From contig AEPI01000121.1 of assembly GCA_000193795.2 (NCBI GenBank), positions 1 to 64,000 of the forward strand: DNA of 64,000 nt. Direction: 5' to 3'. This stretch comes from Neisseria lactamica NS19 (GTDB lineage Bacteria; Pseudomonadota; Gammaproteobacteria; Burkholderiales; Neisseriaceae). The translations under genes were made by a program, and so were the position numbers. A model generated the notes under the pieces. It worked only from the letters and a program-made list of their open reading frames with translations. It searched no databases and had not been told where the DNA came from. Below, piece by piece: positions 51,091-59,527 of the stretch. Numbering within the stretch: position 1 is the stretch's first letter; each line of letters starts with the position of its first letter.

Positions 51091-52265
51091 GGCATTTCGG
51101 TTTCGTCTGTGTTTGGTGCGGCGGCACAATACTCGGCAATGGCTTCGCGCAGTGCGTCTATACCGGTATTTTCAGCAACGGAAATGCGGACGGCGGCAAT
51201 TTTTCCCGCAGCGTCGCGCCATATGCCCGTGTTTTGTTCTTCAGACGGCAGCAGGTCGGTTTTGTTGTACACCCTGATGCACGGAATATCGCCGGCATGG
51301 ATTTCTTGCAGTACGTTTTCCACGTCTTCAATCTGCTGCCCGCTGTTCGGCGCGGCGGCATCGACGACGTGCAGCAGCACATCGGCTTGCGCGGTTTCCT
51401 CAAGCGTGGCGGAAAAGGCGGAAATCAGCTTGTGCGGCAGATCGCTGACGAATCCGACGGTATCGGTCAGGATGATGCTACATTCCGGATTGATATACAG
51501 CCGCCGCGCCGTCGTGTCGAGCGTGGCGAAAAGCTGGTCTTTCGCATATATGTCCGACTTTGTCAGCCGGTTGAACAGGCTGGATTTGCCGACATTGGTA
51601 TAACCGACCAGCGCAAACGTTTTGATTCCGCCCGATTCGCGGGACTTGCGGCGCAGGGCGCGCTGTTTTTTAAGGTTGGCAAGCTGTTTTTTCAAGGCAT
51701 TAATCCGATGGGCGATCAATCGGCGGTCGGTTTCCAGTTTGGTTTCGCCGGGACCTTTCATGCCGATGCCGCCCCGCTGGCTTTGCAAATGTCCGTAACC
51801 GCGTATCAAGCGTCCCGCCAAATGGCTCAACTGCGCCAACTCGACTTGCAGCCTGCCTTCCTGAGTCCGGGCGCGGCGGGCGAAAATCGCCAAAATCAAC
51901 CCTACCCTGTCCAACACGCGGCATTGGAGGATTTTTTCCAAATTGCGCTCCTGCGTGGGCGTGAGTTCGTGGTTGAATACGACCAAATCGATGCCGTCTG
52001 CGGCAACTGCTTCCGACAGCTCCGCCGCCTTGCCCGTACCGACAAACAATGCCGTATGCGGGCGGTCGCGCTTGGCGGTTTCCACGATGACGGGATTGCC
52101 GCCGGCCGCTTTGACCAGCTCCACCGCTTCCGCCAATGCCGTCTGAAGCCCGCTCAAACGGGCGGCGCTGCTGCCCGCCCCTTCCTTATCCAACATCACG
52201 CCCACCAGCATAACGCGTTCCGGTTGCGCCTGTGCGGCAATGTTCCGTCCTGTTTTGCCTGACAT
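51087..52265 (-). CDS. hflX: Ribosome-associated GTPase HflX
   Basis: GTPase that can split or rescue stalled ribosomes, in particular under stress. The 392-residue protein starts MSGKTGRNIAAQAQPERVMLVGVMLD. The N-terminal GTP-binding-regulating domain and the Gly-rich linker ERRLIRGYGHLQSQRGGIGMKGPGETKLETDRRLI are typical. G1 is FALVGYTNVGKSSLFNRL (residues about 200-217), G3 is LTDTVGFVSDLPHKLISAF and G4 is VYNKTDLL. The gene ends within the start of ccoI, and hfq is not adjacent as it is in E. coli. The two genes probably form an operon with the CAP gene upstream. Confidence 0.94.
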   Translation of the reverse strand: MSGKTGRNIAAQAQPERVMLVGVMLDKEGAGSSAARLSGLQTALAEAVELVKAAGGNPVIVETAKRDRPHTALFVGTGKAAELSEAVAADGIDLVVFNHELTPTQERNLEKILQCRVLDRVGLILAIFARRARTQEGRLQVELAQLSHLAGRLIRGYGHLQSQRGGIGMKGPGETKLETDRRLIAHRINALKKQLANLKKQRALRRKSRESGGIKTFALVGYTNVGKSSLFNRLTKSDIYAKDQLFATLDTTARRLYINPECSIILTDTVGFVSDLPHKLISAFSATLEETAQADVLLHVVDAAAPNSGQQIEDVENVLQEIHAGDIPCIRVYNKTDLLPSEEQNTGIWRDAAGKIAAVRISVAENTGIDALREAIAEYCAAAPNTDETEMP

Positions 52266-52269
52266 ACTG

Positions 52270-53550
52270 TCAATCCTGTAAATAAAGGGTTACACCGCGT
52301 TCCGGGCTGTCTTCCGGGGCAAGCGTGATGCGTCTTCCCGCCATCCCGTCAACGCTGAAGACGATGCCGCCCGCTTCGTGCCTGCCTATGGAAAGGCGGC
52401 TGCCGGGCCGTTGCCGGTAGGTATAACGGGTACACGCTTTCAAGCACCAGCGGTTGTGCCAGTGGATGAAGTATTTTTCGCCTTTTTTGACGGCAAGCGT
52501 CTCGCCGCCGTTTACCTCAAAATAAGGGTAATCGGGTTTTCGGATTCTAAACTGCCATTTCGCCTGCGCGCGCCGTCCGTTGCGGAGATAATCGAATATT
52601 GCCGTATAAAGCGTACCGTATTCCAAAGGCTTGAGCGGGAAAAGCGCGAATTGGTACGCCGTCAGCCTGCCGTTGGGGTCGTTGCCTGCGGTCAAAACTT
52701 TAACGGGACGGATTTCATTTTTATCCCGATACAGCTTGAAACTTTTCATCACAATTTTGCCTGCCGCCTCAGAAAAATCAATGCTGACAGGATTGCCCGT
52801 CATCTCATATCCCGGCATGGGGTCGGGACGCTCCCCGTAAAAATAAGGCAGCGCGCCGCTGCCGGTCGGATAGGCGGTATAAAGCAATTCCGTTGCGGGC
52901 ATAACTTCGTCGGCATAAACGACCGCGCCGTTGTGGCAGGCATTACGGTAATATTTCCGCCCTGCTTCCGGCTGCCGCATTCCCCGGGCACAGGCGCGCT
53001 CGAACCTGCCGTTGCCCTGGTTGAATACGAGGACGGTTTTACCGTTTTCCCTGACAAATGCCGCTCCTGCCTCATCCGTATGCCGGTCAAGCAGCGAAAG
53101 GCGGTGATAGACGGCACTCATCAATCCGTCAACTTGGCGTTGCTGCGTGCGGATGTCGCTGTCGGACGATTTGGCGGCTTCCTCTTCCGTACTGACATTT
53201 TCATGTACGCCGTTGTAAAGATAACCGGCAAGGCGTGTGCGTTCGGTCAGCTTTTGTGCGGTGTAGTGCGGATTGTCGGGATGGTGTTCGCCGTGTCCGT
53301 CTTCGGGATTGAGCGTAAGGTAACGTGCGTGCCTGCGGGCGGAATGTTCCAAAACCGGCGCGTGTGCCAGCTCGTGCAAGCCGATTTGTGCGCGGATAAG
53401 GTTGAGGTAGTGCAGCGCATCGCCCTGCCCCCTGATTTGCGGTGCGGACGGATAGACAAGTTCGCCCGCGGGCAGGGATTGGTTTTGGATATGGTAGAAA
53501 ACGCCTGCCGCCGAACCCAACAAAAGCAGCCGGATAACAAGGGATTTCAT
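52270..53550 (-). CDS. CAP (SCP/PR1)-domain exported protein
   Basis: This 426-residue protein starts MKSLVIRLLLLGSAAGVFYHI at the ATG at 53550; an earlier start lies 24 bases upstream. A signal peptide or anchor (residues 1-20) precedes a CAP domain: ALHYLNLIRAQIGLHELAHAPVLEHSARRHARYLT, then GHGEHHPDNPHYTAQKLTERTRLAGY and HENVS, the CAP cavity His/Glu set. A second part (about 200-426) with the WHNRWCLKACTRYTYRQR and LAPEDSPERGVTLYL segments is of unknown type. CAP proteins are extracytoplasmic with varied roles. It ends 4 bases before hflX begins. Confidence 0.75.
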   Translation of the reverse strand: MKSLVIRLLLLGSAAGVFYHIQNQSLPAGELVYPSAPQIRGQGDALHYLNLIRAQIGLHELAHAPVLEHSARRHARYLTLNPEDGHGEHHPDNPHYTAQKLTERTRLAGYLYNGVHENVSTEEEAAKSSDSDIRTQQRQVDGLMSAVYHRLSLLDRHTDEAGAAFVRENGKTVLVFNQGNGRFERACARGMRQPEAGRKYYRNACHNGAVVYADEVMPATELLYTAYPTGSGALPYFYGERPDPMPGYEMTGNPVSIDFSEAAGKIVMKSFKLYRDKNEIRPVKVLTAGNDPNGRLTAYQFALFPLKPLEYGTLYTAIFDYLRNGRRAQAKWQFRIRKPDYPYFEVNGGETLAVKKGEKYFIHWHNRWCLKACTRYTYRQRPGSRLSIGRHEAGGIVFSVDGMAGRRITLAPEDSPERGVTLYLQD

Positions 53551-53657
53551 GATGTCGCCCTCTCGCCCCGGCAACGGGATATTTCATGAAAACGGCAAAC
53601 TTGAAAATCACGTTTCCGTTTGCCGATTTCCATTTCCCGTACCGGCTTCCGAACCTT

Positions 53658-53683
53658 ATGCCGTCTGAACCTTCAGACGGCAT
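53658..53683. terminator. Inverted DUS pair at the end of queH
   Basis: ATGCCGTCTGAA and TTCAGACGGCAT pair almost back to back. The queH stop codon TGA falls within this pair. Confidence 0.65.
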
Positions 53684-54416
53684 CGGGTGTTTGTTTTTCC
53701 GTCCGAACCGGTACGGGTTCGTATTGCGTAGACTCGTCCCCGTAATACAGCACGCCGAGTTTGATGGGGATGCGTCCCTGCGATTTGCGGTGGGCGTTGG
53801 AATCGCGCAACGAATAGGCGCAACCGCAATATTCCTGCTGGTAGAAGTTTTCACGTTTGCTGATTTCAATCATGCGCGCGCTGCCGCCGCCTTTTCGCCA
53901 GTTGAAATCCCAATACACCAAGTCATCGTAAGGCGCGGCGGCGCGGCGGCCGCAGTCGTTAATCTGGTTCATGTTTTTCCAGCGGGAAATGCCCAGCGAG
54001 CTGGTGAAGACGGGGAACCCGTGTTCGTGCGCGTATTGCGCGGCTTTTTCAAAACGCATATCGAAACACATGGTGCAGCGGATGCCGCGTTCCGGCTCAA
54101 ACTCCATGCCTTTGGCTTTGGCAAACCATTCTTTGCGGTCGTTTTCGTAATCGTCGTCTTTGTCGATGAAAGGGATGCCGAATTTTTCCGCAAAGCGCAC
54201 GTTTTCCTCTTTCCGGAGCATATATTCTTTGTGCGGATGGATATTGGGATTGTAAAAATAAATGGTGTAGTCGATGCCGGAGGCAAGCATCGCCTCCATC
54301 ACTTCGCCGCTGCACGGGGCGCAGCAGGAATGCAGCAGGACTTTTTTGTTGCCGCCGGGCGGGACGAGGACGGGGCGGTCGATGTCGGTAACGGTAGGTT
54401 TGTTTTGTGTTTCCAT
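53673..54416 (-). CDS. queH: Epoxyqueuosine reductase QueH
   Basis: Reduces epoxyqueuosine to queuosine at the wobble base of some tRNAs, the non-cobalamin alternative to QueG. The 247-residue protein starts METQNKPTVTDIDRPVLVPPGGNKKVLLHSCCAPCSGEVMEAML. Cys31, Cys32 and Cys35, followed by GIRCTMCFDMRFEKAA and QQEYCGCAYSLRD, give the Cys sets that bind iron-sulfur and iron in the QueH (DUF208) family. The start codon has the upstream TAAGTTAATGG context. Its stop lies inside a DUS pair. radC follows on the same strand after 72 bases. Confidence 0.85.
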   Translation of the reverse strand: METQNKPTVTDIDRPVLVPPGGNKKVLLHSCCAPCSGEVMEAMLASGIDYTIYFYNPNIHPHKEYMLRKEENVRFAEKFGIPFIDKDDDYENDRKEWFAKAKGMEFEPERGIRCTMCFDMRFEKAAQYAHEHGFPVFTSSLGISRWKNMNQINDCGRRAAAPYDDLVYWDFNWRKGGGSARMIEISKRENFYQQEYCGCAYSLRDSNAHRKSQGRIPIKLGVLYYGDESTQYEPVPVRTEKQTPDAV

Positions 54417-54488
54417 TAACTTAACAATATTTGTCGAATACGGTTGAAGCGGCTATTTTATCAGAGCCGCCGCATGTAAAACAGAGTG

Positions 54489-55166
54489 TCAGGGCATCAG
54501 CCCGAGCTGCCTGAACGAACGGACGGTTTGCGAGGTAACGATAAAATGATCGAGCAGGGAAACATCGACCAGCGACATGGCCTGTGCCAACCGCCTTGTG
54601 AACATAATGTCTTCCTGCGAAGGTTCGGGCGAGCCGCCCGGATGGTTGTGCGCGATAATCAGGCTGTCTGCATACTCGTCCAATGCCAGTTTGACGATTT
54701 CGCGGATGTAAATCGTGTTTTCCGCAACCGTACCGCGCGACAGCTCTCTGACCGCAATCAGCTGGTTTTGGCGGTTCAACAGCAGTGCGACGCTGACTTC
54801 GACTTTTTCCTGCCCCAAATGAAAGCGCAAATAATCGGCAACGCTATCGGGATCGGATAAGGTGATTTCTTCTTGCAATTCTTCCGCCAATATCCGCCGC
54901 CCGATTTCCCTGACCACGGCGAACTGTGTGAAACTCGCCGTCCCCATTCCTTTGTATGCCGAAAGTTTGCCGACCTCCGCGCTCATCAGTTTTCCCAAAC
55001 TGCCGAACTCCTGCAGCAAATAACGCGCCAAATCGACCGCGCTCATCCCGCGCGTGCCGACGCGCAGCAGGATTGCCAAAAGTTCGGCATCGCTCAACGC
55101 CGCCGCCCCGCGCTCCAGCAGTTTTTCCCTCGGCCTTTCGCCTTCCGGCCATTGCTTGATGCTCAT
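54489..55166 (-). CDS. radC: RadC-family JAB1/MPN-type protein
   Basis: This 225-residue protein begins MSIKQWPEGERPREKLLERGAAALSDAELLAILLRVG, with a UvrC-like helix-hairpin-helix region early on (LSAYKGMGTASFTQFAVVREIGRRIL). The JAMM metal motif is near the end: LIIAHNHPGGSPEPSQEDIMFTRRL (HxHx7-10D) plus conserved ELSRGTVAENTIYIREIVKLAL. RadC was named for DNA repair, but later work has not confirmed that role. The length is standard. A DUS pair lies between it and gshA on the minus strand. Confidence 0.93.
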   Translation of the reverse strand: MSIKQWPEGERPREKLLERGAAALSDAELLAILLRVGTRGMSAVDLARYLLQEFGSLGKLMSAEVGKLSAYKGMGTASFTQFAVVREIGRRILAEELQEEITLSDPDSVADYLRFHLGQEKVEVSVALLLNRQNQLIAVRELSRGTVAENTIYIREIVKLALDEYADSLIIAHNHPGGSPEPSQEDIMFTRRLAQAMSLVDVSLLDHFIVTSQTVRSFRQLGLMP

Positions 55167-55234
55167 GTTTTCCCTTTTTTAAATAGTCTGAGATGCCGTC
55201 TGAAACAGATATTCCCACACTCCAAATATCCGAA

Positions 55235-55270
55235 ATGCCGTCTGAAGCGGATTGGCGTTTCAGACGGCAT
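55235..55270. terminator. Inverted DUS pair between gshA and radC
   Basis: A perfect DUS pair with a 12-base loop, 17 bases beyond the gshA stop; an unpaired DUS lies at 55193. Confidence 0.7.
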
Positions 55271-55287
55271 TGCGCGGCAAAAGCGGT

Positions 55288-56637
55288 TTACGCCGCCCGT
55301 TCCAACTCGATGGACGCCGCCAGAAGCGACAGGCGCGCCATTACGCCGTATACATAGAGGCGGTTGTGTTCGTTGTCCACGCCGCAGTCTTTTTCAGAAC
55401 GCGGCATACCCAGCGCATCCCATTGCTCGAATACGCGCTTGCAGGCTTCGGGAGCTTCTTGGGAGTTGTCGCCGTTGCCGGTGGGAATACTGTTGGACAG
55501 CGGAACAAACACCATACCGCCGGCGTTGAGGTTTTCGTCCGCACCGCGCCCTTCGTGTACGCGGAAAAAGCCGCCGATGACGAAGCGGTCCATCATATAG
55601 ACGACGGGTTCGCACACCGCGCCGTTTAAGGTTTCATAAGTATAAATCCCTTCTTGGACAATCACTTCGCTGACTTCCAAGCCTTCTTTGACTTTCGCCA
55701 TTTTATTGCGGTTTTTACGGTTCAATCCGCGCACTTCGTCGGCGGATTTGACGCTCATCACGCCCATGCCGTAAGTGCCGGCATCGGCTTTGACGATGAC
55801 GAAAGGTTTGTCGGTAATGCCCGATTCGTCGTATTTGGCTTGAATTTTCGCCAGCACACGTTCTACCGCTTCCGCCAACGCGTCTTCGCCTTCACGCCCT
55901 TGGAAGTCCAAACCGCCGATTTTTTCAAAATAAGGGTTAATTTGCCATTCGTCGATGCCGATTAACTTGGCAAATTCGGCGGTAACTTGGTTGTACGCGC
56001 CGAAATGATTTGTTTTGCGGCGCGTCGTCCAACCGCCGTGCAACGGCGGCAAAACGGTTTGGCTGATGCCTTTGAGGATGTCGGGAATGCCGGCGGACAA
56101 ATCGTTGTTCAACAAAACCACGCAAGGCGAAAAACCGTCTGCAAGATGGACGCGGTCGCGGGTACGCAATAAAGGTTCCAACAGGATTTTGTCGCCCAAT
56201 GCGGTTTCAAATTCGGTCGGTTCGGTTACTTCCGGATTCAGGCTGCCCAAGCGCACTTCATACCCTGCCGAACACAAAATCTCGCCGAGGGCGTAAACGT
56301 TTTGCAGGTAAAACGTATTGCGCGTGTGGTTTTCGGGAATAATCAATACGGATTTCGCCGTTTCACAGGCGCGTTGCACCGCATCTTGCGCGGCAACCGC
56401 CGCAAGCGGGATAAAGTTGGGATTCAGATTATTGAAGCCGCCGGGGAACAAATTCATATCGATAGACGAAATTTTGTAACCGGCATTGCGTATATCGACC
56501 GAACCGTAAAACGGCGGGCGGTGCGCGTTCCACTGCGTGCGGAACCACGCCTCGATTTTGGCGTGATTGGACAGGATTTTTGCCTCAAACGCCTGAAGTT
56601 GCGCCGAATGTTCGGGCGACATCACCGGTAATTTCAT
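55288..56637 (-). CDS. gshA: Glutamate-cysteine ligase (proteobacterial GshA)
   Basis: Catalyses the first step of glutathione synthesis. The 449-residue protein begins MKLPVMSPEHSAQLQAFEAKILSNHAKIEAWFRTQWNAHRPPFYGSVDIRNAGYKISSIDMNLFPGGFNNL, the conserved start of the class found in Neisseria and Acidithiobacillus, distinct from E. coli GshA. ATP-grasp-like ITDKPFVIVKADAGTYGMGVMSVKSADEVR and PLHGGWTTRRKTNHFGAYN are central blocks. Neisseria relies on glutathione strongly. The gene is divergent from leuC with a 259-base gap carrying a palindrome at 56755-56769. Confidence 0.93.
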   Translation of the reverse strand: MKLPVMSPEHSAQLQAFEAKILSNHAKIEAWFRTQWNAHRPPFYGSVDIRNAGYKISSIDMNLFPGGFNNLNPNFIPLAAVAAQDAVQRACETAKSVLIIPENHTRNTFYLQNVYALGEILCSAGYEVRLGSLNPEVTEPTEFETALGDKILLEPLLRTRDRVHLADGFSPCVVLLNNDLSAGIPDILKGISQTVLPPLHGGWTTRRKTNHFGAYNQVTAEFAKLIGIDEWQINPYFEKIGGLDFQGREGEDALAEAVERVLAKIQAKYDESGITDKPFVIVKADAGTYGMGVMSVKSADEVRGLNRKNRNKMAKVKEGLEVSEVIVQEGIYTYETLNGAVCEPVVYMMDRFVIGGFFRVHEGRGADENLNAGGMVFVPLSNSIPTGNGDNSQEAPEACKRVFEQWDALGMPRSEKDCGVDNEHNRLYVYGVMARLSLLAASIELERAA

Positions 56638-56754
56638 CTTTCGTCTGCCTCTGTGTGTTTTTTTAACAAGATGCAGATAATAATGCCTTTAAAAGAATGG
56701 CGACAAGCCTTCTTTCATACCGAATCATTCTTTTCATATAACCATAGGTCAAAA

Positions 56755-56769
56755 TAGACAATATGTCTA
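56755..56769. promoter_or_regulatory. 15-bp palindrome in the gshA-leuC gap
   Basis: TAGACA-ATA-TGTCTA is a perfect dyad between two divergent promoters, about 128 bases before leuC and 118 bases before gshA. The T-N13-A spacing is compatible with LysR-type sites. No regulator gene is adjacent. Confidence 0.35.
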
Positions 56770-56896
56770 AATTTCACAGTGAGAATTATTCAAATAAGCG
56801 GCAATCCGCCAAAATTGGACAAATTTTGTTGCACGCCATAAAAATTCCATCTAAAATTTGCCCCTCATACTGCCATTTACCCTTAAGAATAAAATC

Positions 56897-58306
56897 ATGA
56901 CCGCACAAACCCTCTACGACAAACTTTGGAACAGCCACGTCGTCCGCGAAGAAGAAGACGGCACCGTCCTGCTTTACATCGACCGCCACCTGGTTCACGA
57001 AGTAACCAGCCCGCAGGCGTTTGAAGGCCTGAAAATGGCGGGACGCAAACTCTGGCGCATCGACAGCGTCGTTTCCACCGCCGACCACAATACCCCGACC
57101 GGCGATTGGGACAAAGGCATCCAAGACCCGATTTCCAAGCTGCAAGTCGATACTTTGGACAAAAACATTAAAGAGTTTGGCGCACTCGCCTATTTTCCGT
57201 TTATGGACAAAGGTCAGGGCATCGTACACGTTATGGGCCCCGAACAAGGCGCGACCCTGCCCGGTATGACCGTCGTCTGCGGCGACTCGCACACTTCCAC
57301 CCACGGCGCATTCGGCGCACTGGCACACGGCATCGGCACTTCCGAAGTCGAGCACACCATGGCGACCCAATGTATTACCGCGAAAAAATCCAAATCCATG
57401 CTGATTGCCGTTGACGGCAAATTAAAAGCGGGCGTTACCGCCAAAGACGTGGCACTTTACATCATCGGGCAAATCGGCACGGCGGGCGGCACGGGTTACG
57501 CCGTCGAGTTCGGCGGCGAAGCCATTCGCGGCCTTTCGATGGAAGGCAGGATGACCCTGTGCAATATGGCGATCGAAGCCGGTGCGCGCTCAGGCATGGT
57601 TGCCGTCGACCAAACCACCATCGACTACGTAAAAGATAAACCCTTCGCACCCGAAGGCGAAGCGTGGGACAAAGCCGTCGAGTACTGGCGTACGCTGGTG
57701 TCTGACGAAGGTGCGGTATTCGACAAAGAATACCGTTTCAACGCCGAAGACATCGAACCGCAAGTCACTTGGGGTACCTCGCCTGAAATGGTTTTAGACA
57801 TCAGCAGCAAAGTGCCGAATCCTGCCGAAGAAACCGATCCGGTCAAACGCAGCGGTATGGAACGCGCCCTTGAATACATGGGCTTGGAAGCCGGTACGCC
57901 ATTAAACGAAATCCCCGTCGACATCGTATTCATCGGCTCTTGCACCAACAGCCGCATCGAAGACTTGCGCGAAGCCGCCGCCATCGCCAAAGACCGCAAA
58001 AAAGCCGCCAACGTACAGCGCGTGTTAATCGTCCCCGGCTCCGGTTTGGTTAAAGAACAAGCCGAAAAAGAAGGCTTGGACAAAATTTTCATTGAAGCCG
58101 GTTTTGAATGGCGCGAACCGGGCTGTTCAATGTGCCTTGCGATGAATGCCGACCGCCTCGCACCGGGGCAACGCTGCGCCTCCACCTCCAACCGCAATTT
58201 TGAAGGCCGTCAAGGCAACGGCGGACGTACCCACCTCGTCAGCCCCGCTATGGCAGCAGCCGCCGCAGTGACCGGCCGCTTTACCGACATCCGCACGATG
58301 GCGTAA
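56897..58306 (+). CDS. leuC: 3-isopropylmalate dehydratase large subunit
   Basis: Forms, with LeuD, the iron-sulfur isomerase of leucine synthesis. The 469-residue protein begins MTAQTLYDKLWNSHVVREEEDGTVLLYIDRHLVHEVTSPQAF at the ATG at 56897. The catalytic 4Fe-4S ligands are in VFIGSCTNSRIEDLR and FEWREPGCSMCLAMNADRL. The metal-free blocks SRIED and STSNRNFEGRQG are conserved. The length is standard. It is the first leu gene of the cluster. A 37-base DUS-based terminator and a small lipoprotein gene separate it from leuD. Confidence 0.97.
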   Translation: MTAQTLYDKLWNSHVVREEEDGTVLLYIDRHLVHEVTSPQAFEGLKMAGRKLWRIDSVVSTADHNTPTGDWDKGIQDPISKLQVDTLDKNIKEFGALAYFPFMDKGQGIVHVMGPEQGATLPGMTVVCGDSHTSTHGAFGALAHGIGTSEVEHTMATQCITAKKSKSMLIAVDGKLKAGVTAKDVALYIIGQIGTAGGTGYAVEFGGEAIRGLSMEGRMTLCNMAIEAGARSGMVAVDQTTIDYVKDKPFAPEGEAWDKAVEYWRTLVSDEGAVFDKEYRFNAEDIEPQVTWGTSPEMVLDISSKVPNPAEETDPVKRSGMERALEYMGLEAGTPLNEIPVDIVFIGSCTNSRIEDLREAAAIAKDRKKAANVQRVLIVPGSGLVKEQAEKEGLDKIFIEAGFEWREPGCSMCLAMNADRLAPGQRCASTSNRNFEGRQGNGGRTHLVSPAMAAAAAVTGRFTDIRTMA

Positions 58307-58311
58307 GTATG

Positions 58312-58348
58312 TTCAGACGGCCTTTAAAAATTTGACGGGCCGTCTGAA
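58312..58348 (+). terminator. DUS-based terminator after leuC
   Basis: TTCAGACGGCC and GGCCGTCTGAA pair around an AT-rich loop, 5 bases after leuC. The pair is in reverse order from the usual DUS pairing. Confidence 0.7.
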
Positions 58349-58401
58349 ATATCTTCCCTAATGCAGAAACATCTTTCATATTTAGATCAAGGAGTTTAAC
58401 C

Positions 58402-58656
58402 ATGAACAAATTTTTTATTACCGCCCTGTCCGCCCTCGCCTTGTCCGCCTGTGCCGGCACTTGGCAGGGTGCGAAACAAGACACCGCCCGCAACCTTGAT
58501 AAAACACAGGCCGCCGCCGAACGCGTCGCCGAACAAACAGGCAACGCCGTCGAAAAAGGTTGGGACAAAACCAAAGAAGCCGTCAAAAAAGGCGGCAATG
58601 CCGTCGGACGCGGCATTTCCCATCTCGGCGAAAAAATCGAAAACGCCACCGAATAA
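58402..58656 (+). CDS. Small lipoprotein
   Basis: This 84-residue protein starts MNKFFITALSALALSAC, with a lipobox LSAC at Cys17 and AAGGAGTTTAACC upstream. The mature 67 residues are helical, charged and of low complexity (AKQDTARNLDKTQAAAERVAEQTGNAVEKGWDKTKEAVKKGGNAVGRGIS), much like entericidin or small amphipathic outer-membrane lipoproteins. It lies between leuC and leuD on the same strand, with its own DUS terminators on both sides. It is therefore probably transcribed separately. Function unknown. Confidence 0.75.
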   Translation: MNKFFITALSALALSACAGTWQGAKQDTARNLDKTQAAAERVAEQTGNAVEKGWDKTKEAVKKGGNAVGRGISHLGEKIENATE

Positions 58657-58666
58657 CCGATCCGCG

Positions 58667-58695
58667 ATGCCGTCTGAAACCGTTTCAGACGGCAT
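58667..58695 (+). terminator. Inverted DUS pair
   Basis: A perfect DUS pair with a 5-base loop between the lipoprotein gene and leuD, 22 bases before the leuD start. Confidence 0.6.
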
Positions 58696-58717
58696 CGTCA
58701 GCACAAGACGCAAACCC

Positions 58718-59359
58718 ATGAAAGCCTTTACCAAAATCACCGCCCTCGTCGCCCCGCTCGACCGCAGCAACGTCGATACCGATGCCATCATCCCCAAACA
58801 ATTTTTAAAATCCATCAAACGCAGCGGCTTCGGTCCCAACGCCTTTGACGAATGGCGTTACCTCGACCACGGCGAACCGGGCATGGACAACAGCAAACGT
58901 CCGCTGAACCCCGATTTCTCCCTGAACCAACCGCGCTATCAAGGCGCGCAAATCCTGTTGACGCGTAAAAACTTCGGTTGCGGCTCTTCACGCGAACACG
59001 CCCCTTGGGCATTGGACGACTACGGCTTCCGCGCCGTCATCGCCCCCAGCTTCGCCGACATCTTCTTCAACAACTGCTACAAAAACGGCCTTTTGCCCAT
59101 CGTGTTGACCGAAGAACAGGTTGACCGGCTTTTCAAAGAAGTCGAAGCCAACGAAGGTTACCGGCTCTCCATCGACCTTGCCGAACAAACCCTGAACACC
59201 CCTAGCGGCGAAACATTCGCATTCGACATTACCGAACACCGCAAACACTGTCTCTTAAACGGCTTGGACGAAATCGGTCTGACCCTGCAACACGCCGACG
59301 AAATTCACGCCTTTGAAGAAAAACGCCGCCAAAGCCAGCCTTGGCTGTTTAACGGTTAA
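58718..59359 (+). CDS. leuD: 3-isopropylmalate dehydratase small subunit
   Basis: Partner of LeuC. The 213-residue protein begins MKAFTKITALVAPLDRSNVDTDAIIPKQFLKSIKRSGFGPNAFDEWRY at the ATG at 58718. The family block ILLTRKNFGCGSSREHAPWALDDYGFRAVIAPSFADIFFNNCYKNGLLPI includes the substrate-binding GCGSSREHA. The length agrees with E. coli LeuD (201). The next leucine gene, leuB, is displaced about 2.2 kb downstream by a restriction-modification cassette. It is followed by a DUS terminator. Confidence 0.96.
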   Translation: MKAFTKITALVAPLDRSNVDTDAIIPKQFLKSIKRSGFGPNAFDEWRYLDHGEPGMDNSKRPLNPDFSLNQPRYQGAQILLTRKNFGCGSSREHAPWALDDYGFRAVIAPSFADIFFNNCYKNGLLPIVLTEEQVDRLFKEVEANEGYRLSIDLAEQTLNTPSGETFAFDITEHRKHCLLNGLDEIGLTLQHADEIHAFEEKRRQSQPWLFNG

Positions 59360-59363
59360 ACCT

Positions 59364-59392
59364 ATGCCGTCTGAAGACCGTTCAGACGGCAT
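59364..59392 (+). terminator. Inverted DUS pair after leuD
   Basis: A perfect pair 4 bases after leuD. The following roughly 135 bases to the methylase gene are AT-rich with no gene. Confidence 0.65.
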
Positions 59393-59527
59393 TCCTGATA
59401 ACATATAATTGCTGCAACTAATGTAAACAGAGGGGCTATCAATTGCTTTCATCTTTCAAGCGGGCTTAGCAACGCTCTAAATTAATGCAATACAACTCTA
59501 TTTCAAATAAATTTTTAGATTTTTAAT

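Noticed and set aside
50976..52262. 428-codon plus-strand frame across ccoI and hflX
   Set aside because: It is antisense to two intact, well-recognised genes and has low-complexity composition typical of shadows.
52378..53589. 403-codon plus-strand frame opposite the CAP gene
   Set aside because: The CAP protein on the other strand has a signal peptide, domain motifs and a tight operon position; this frame has none.
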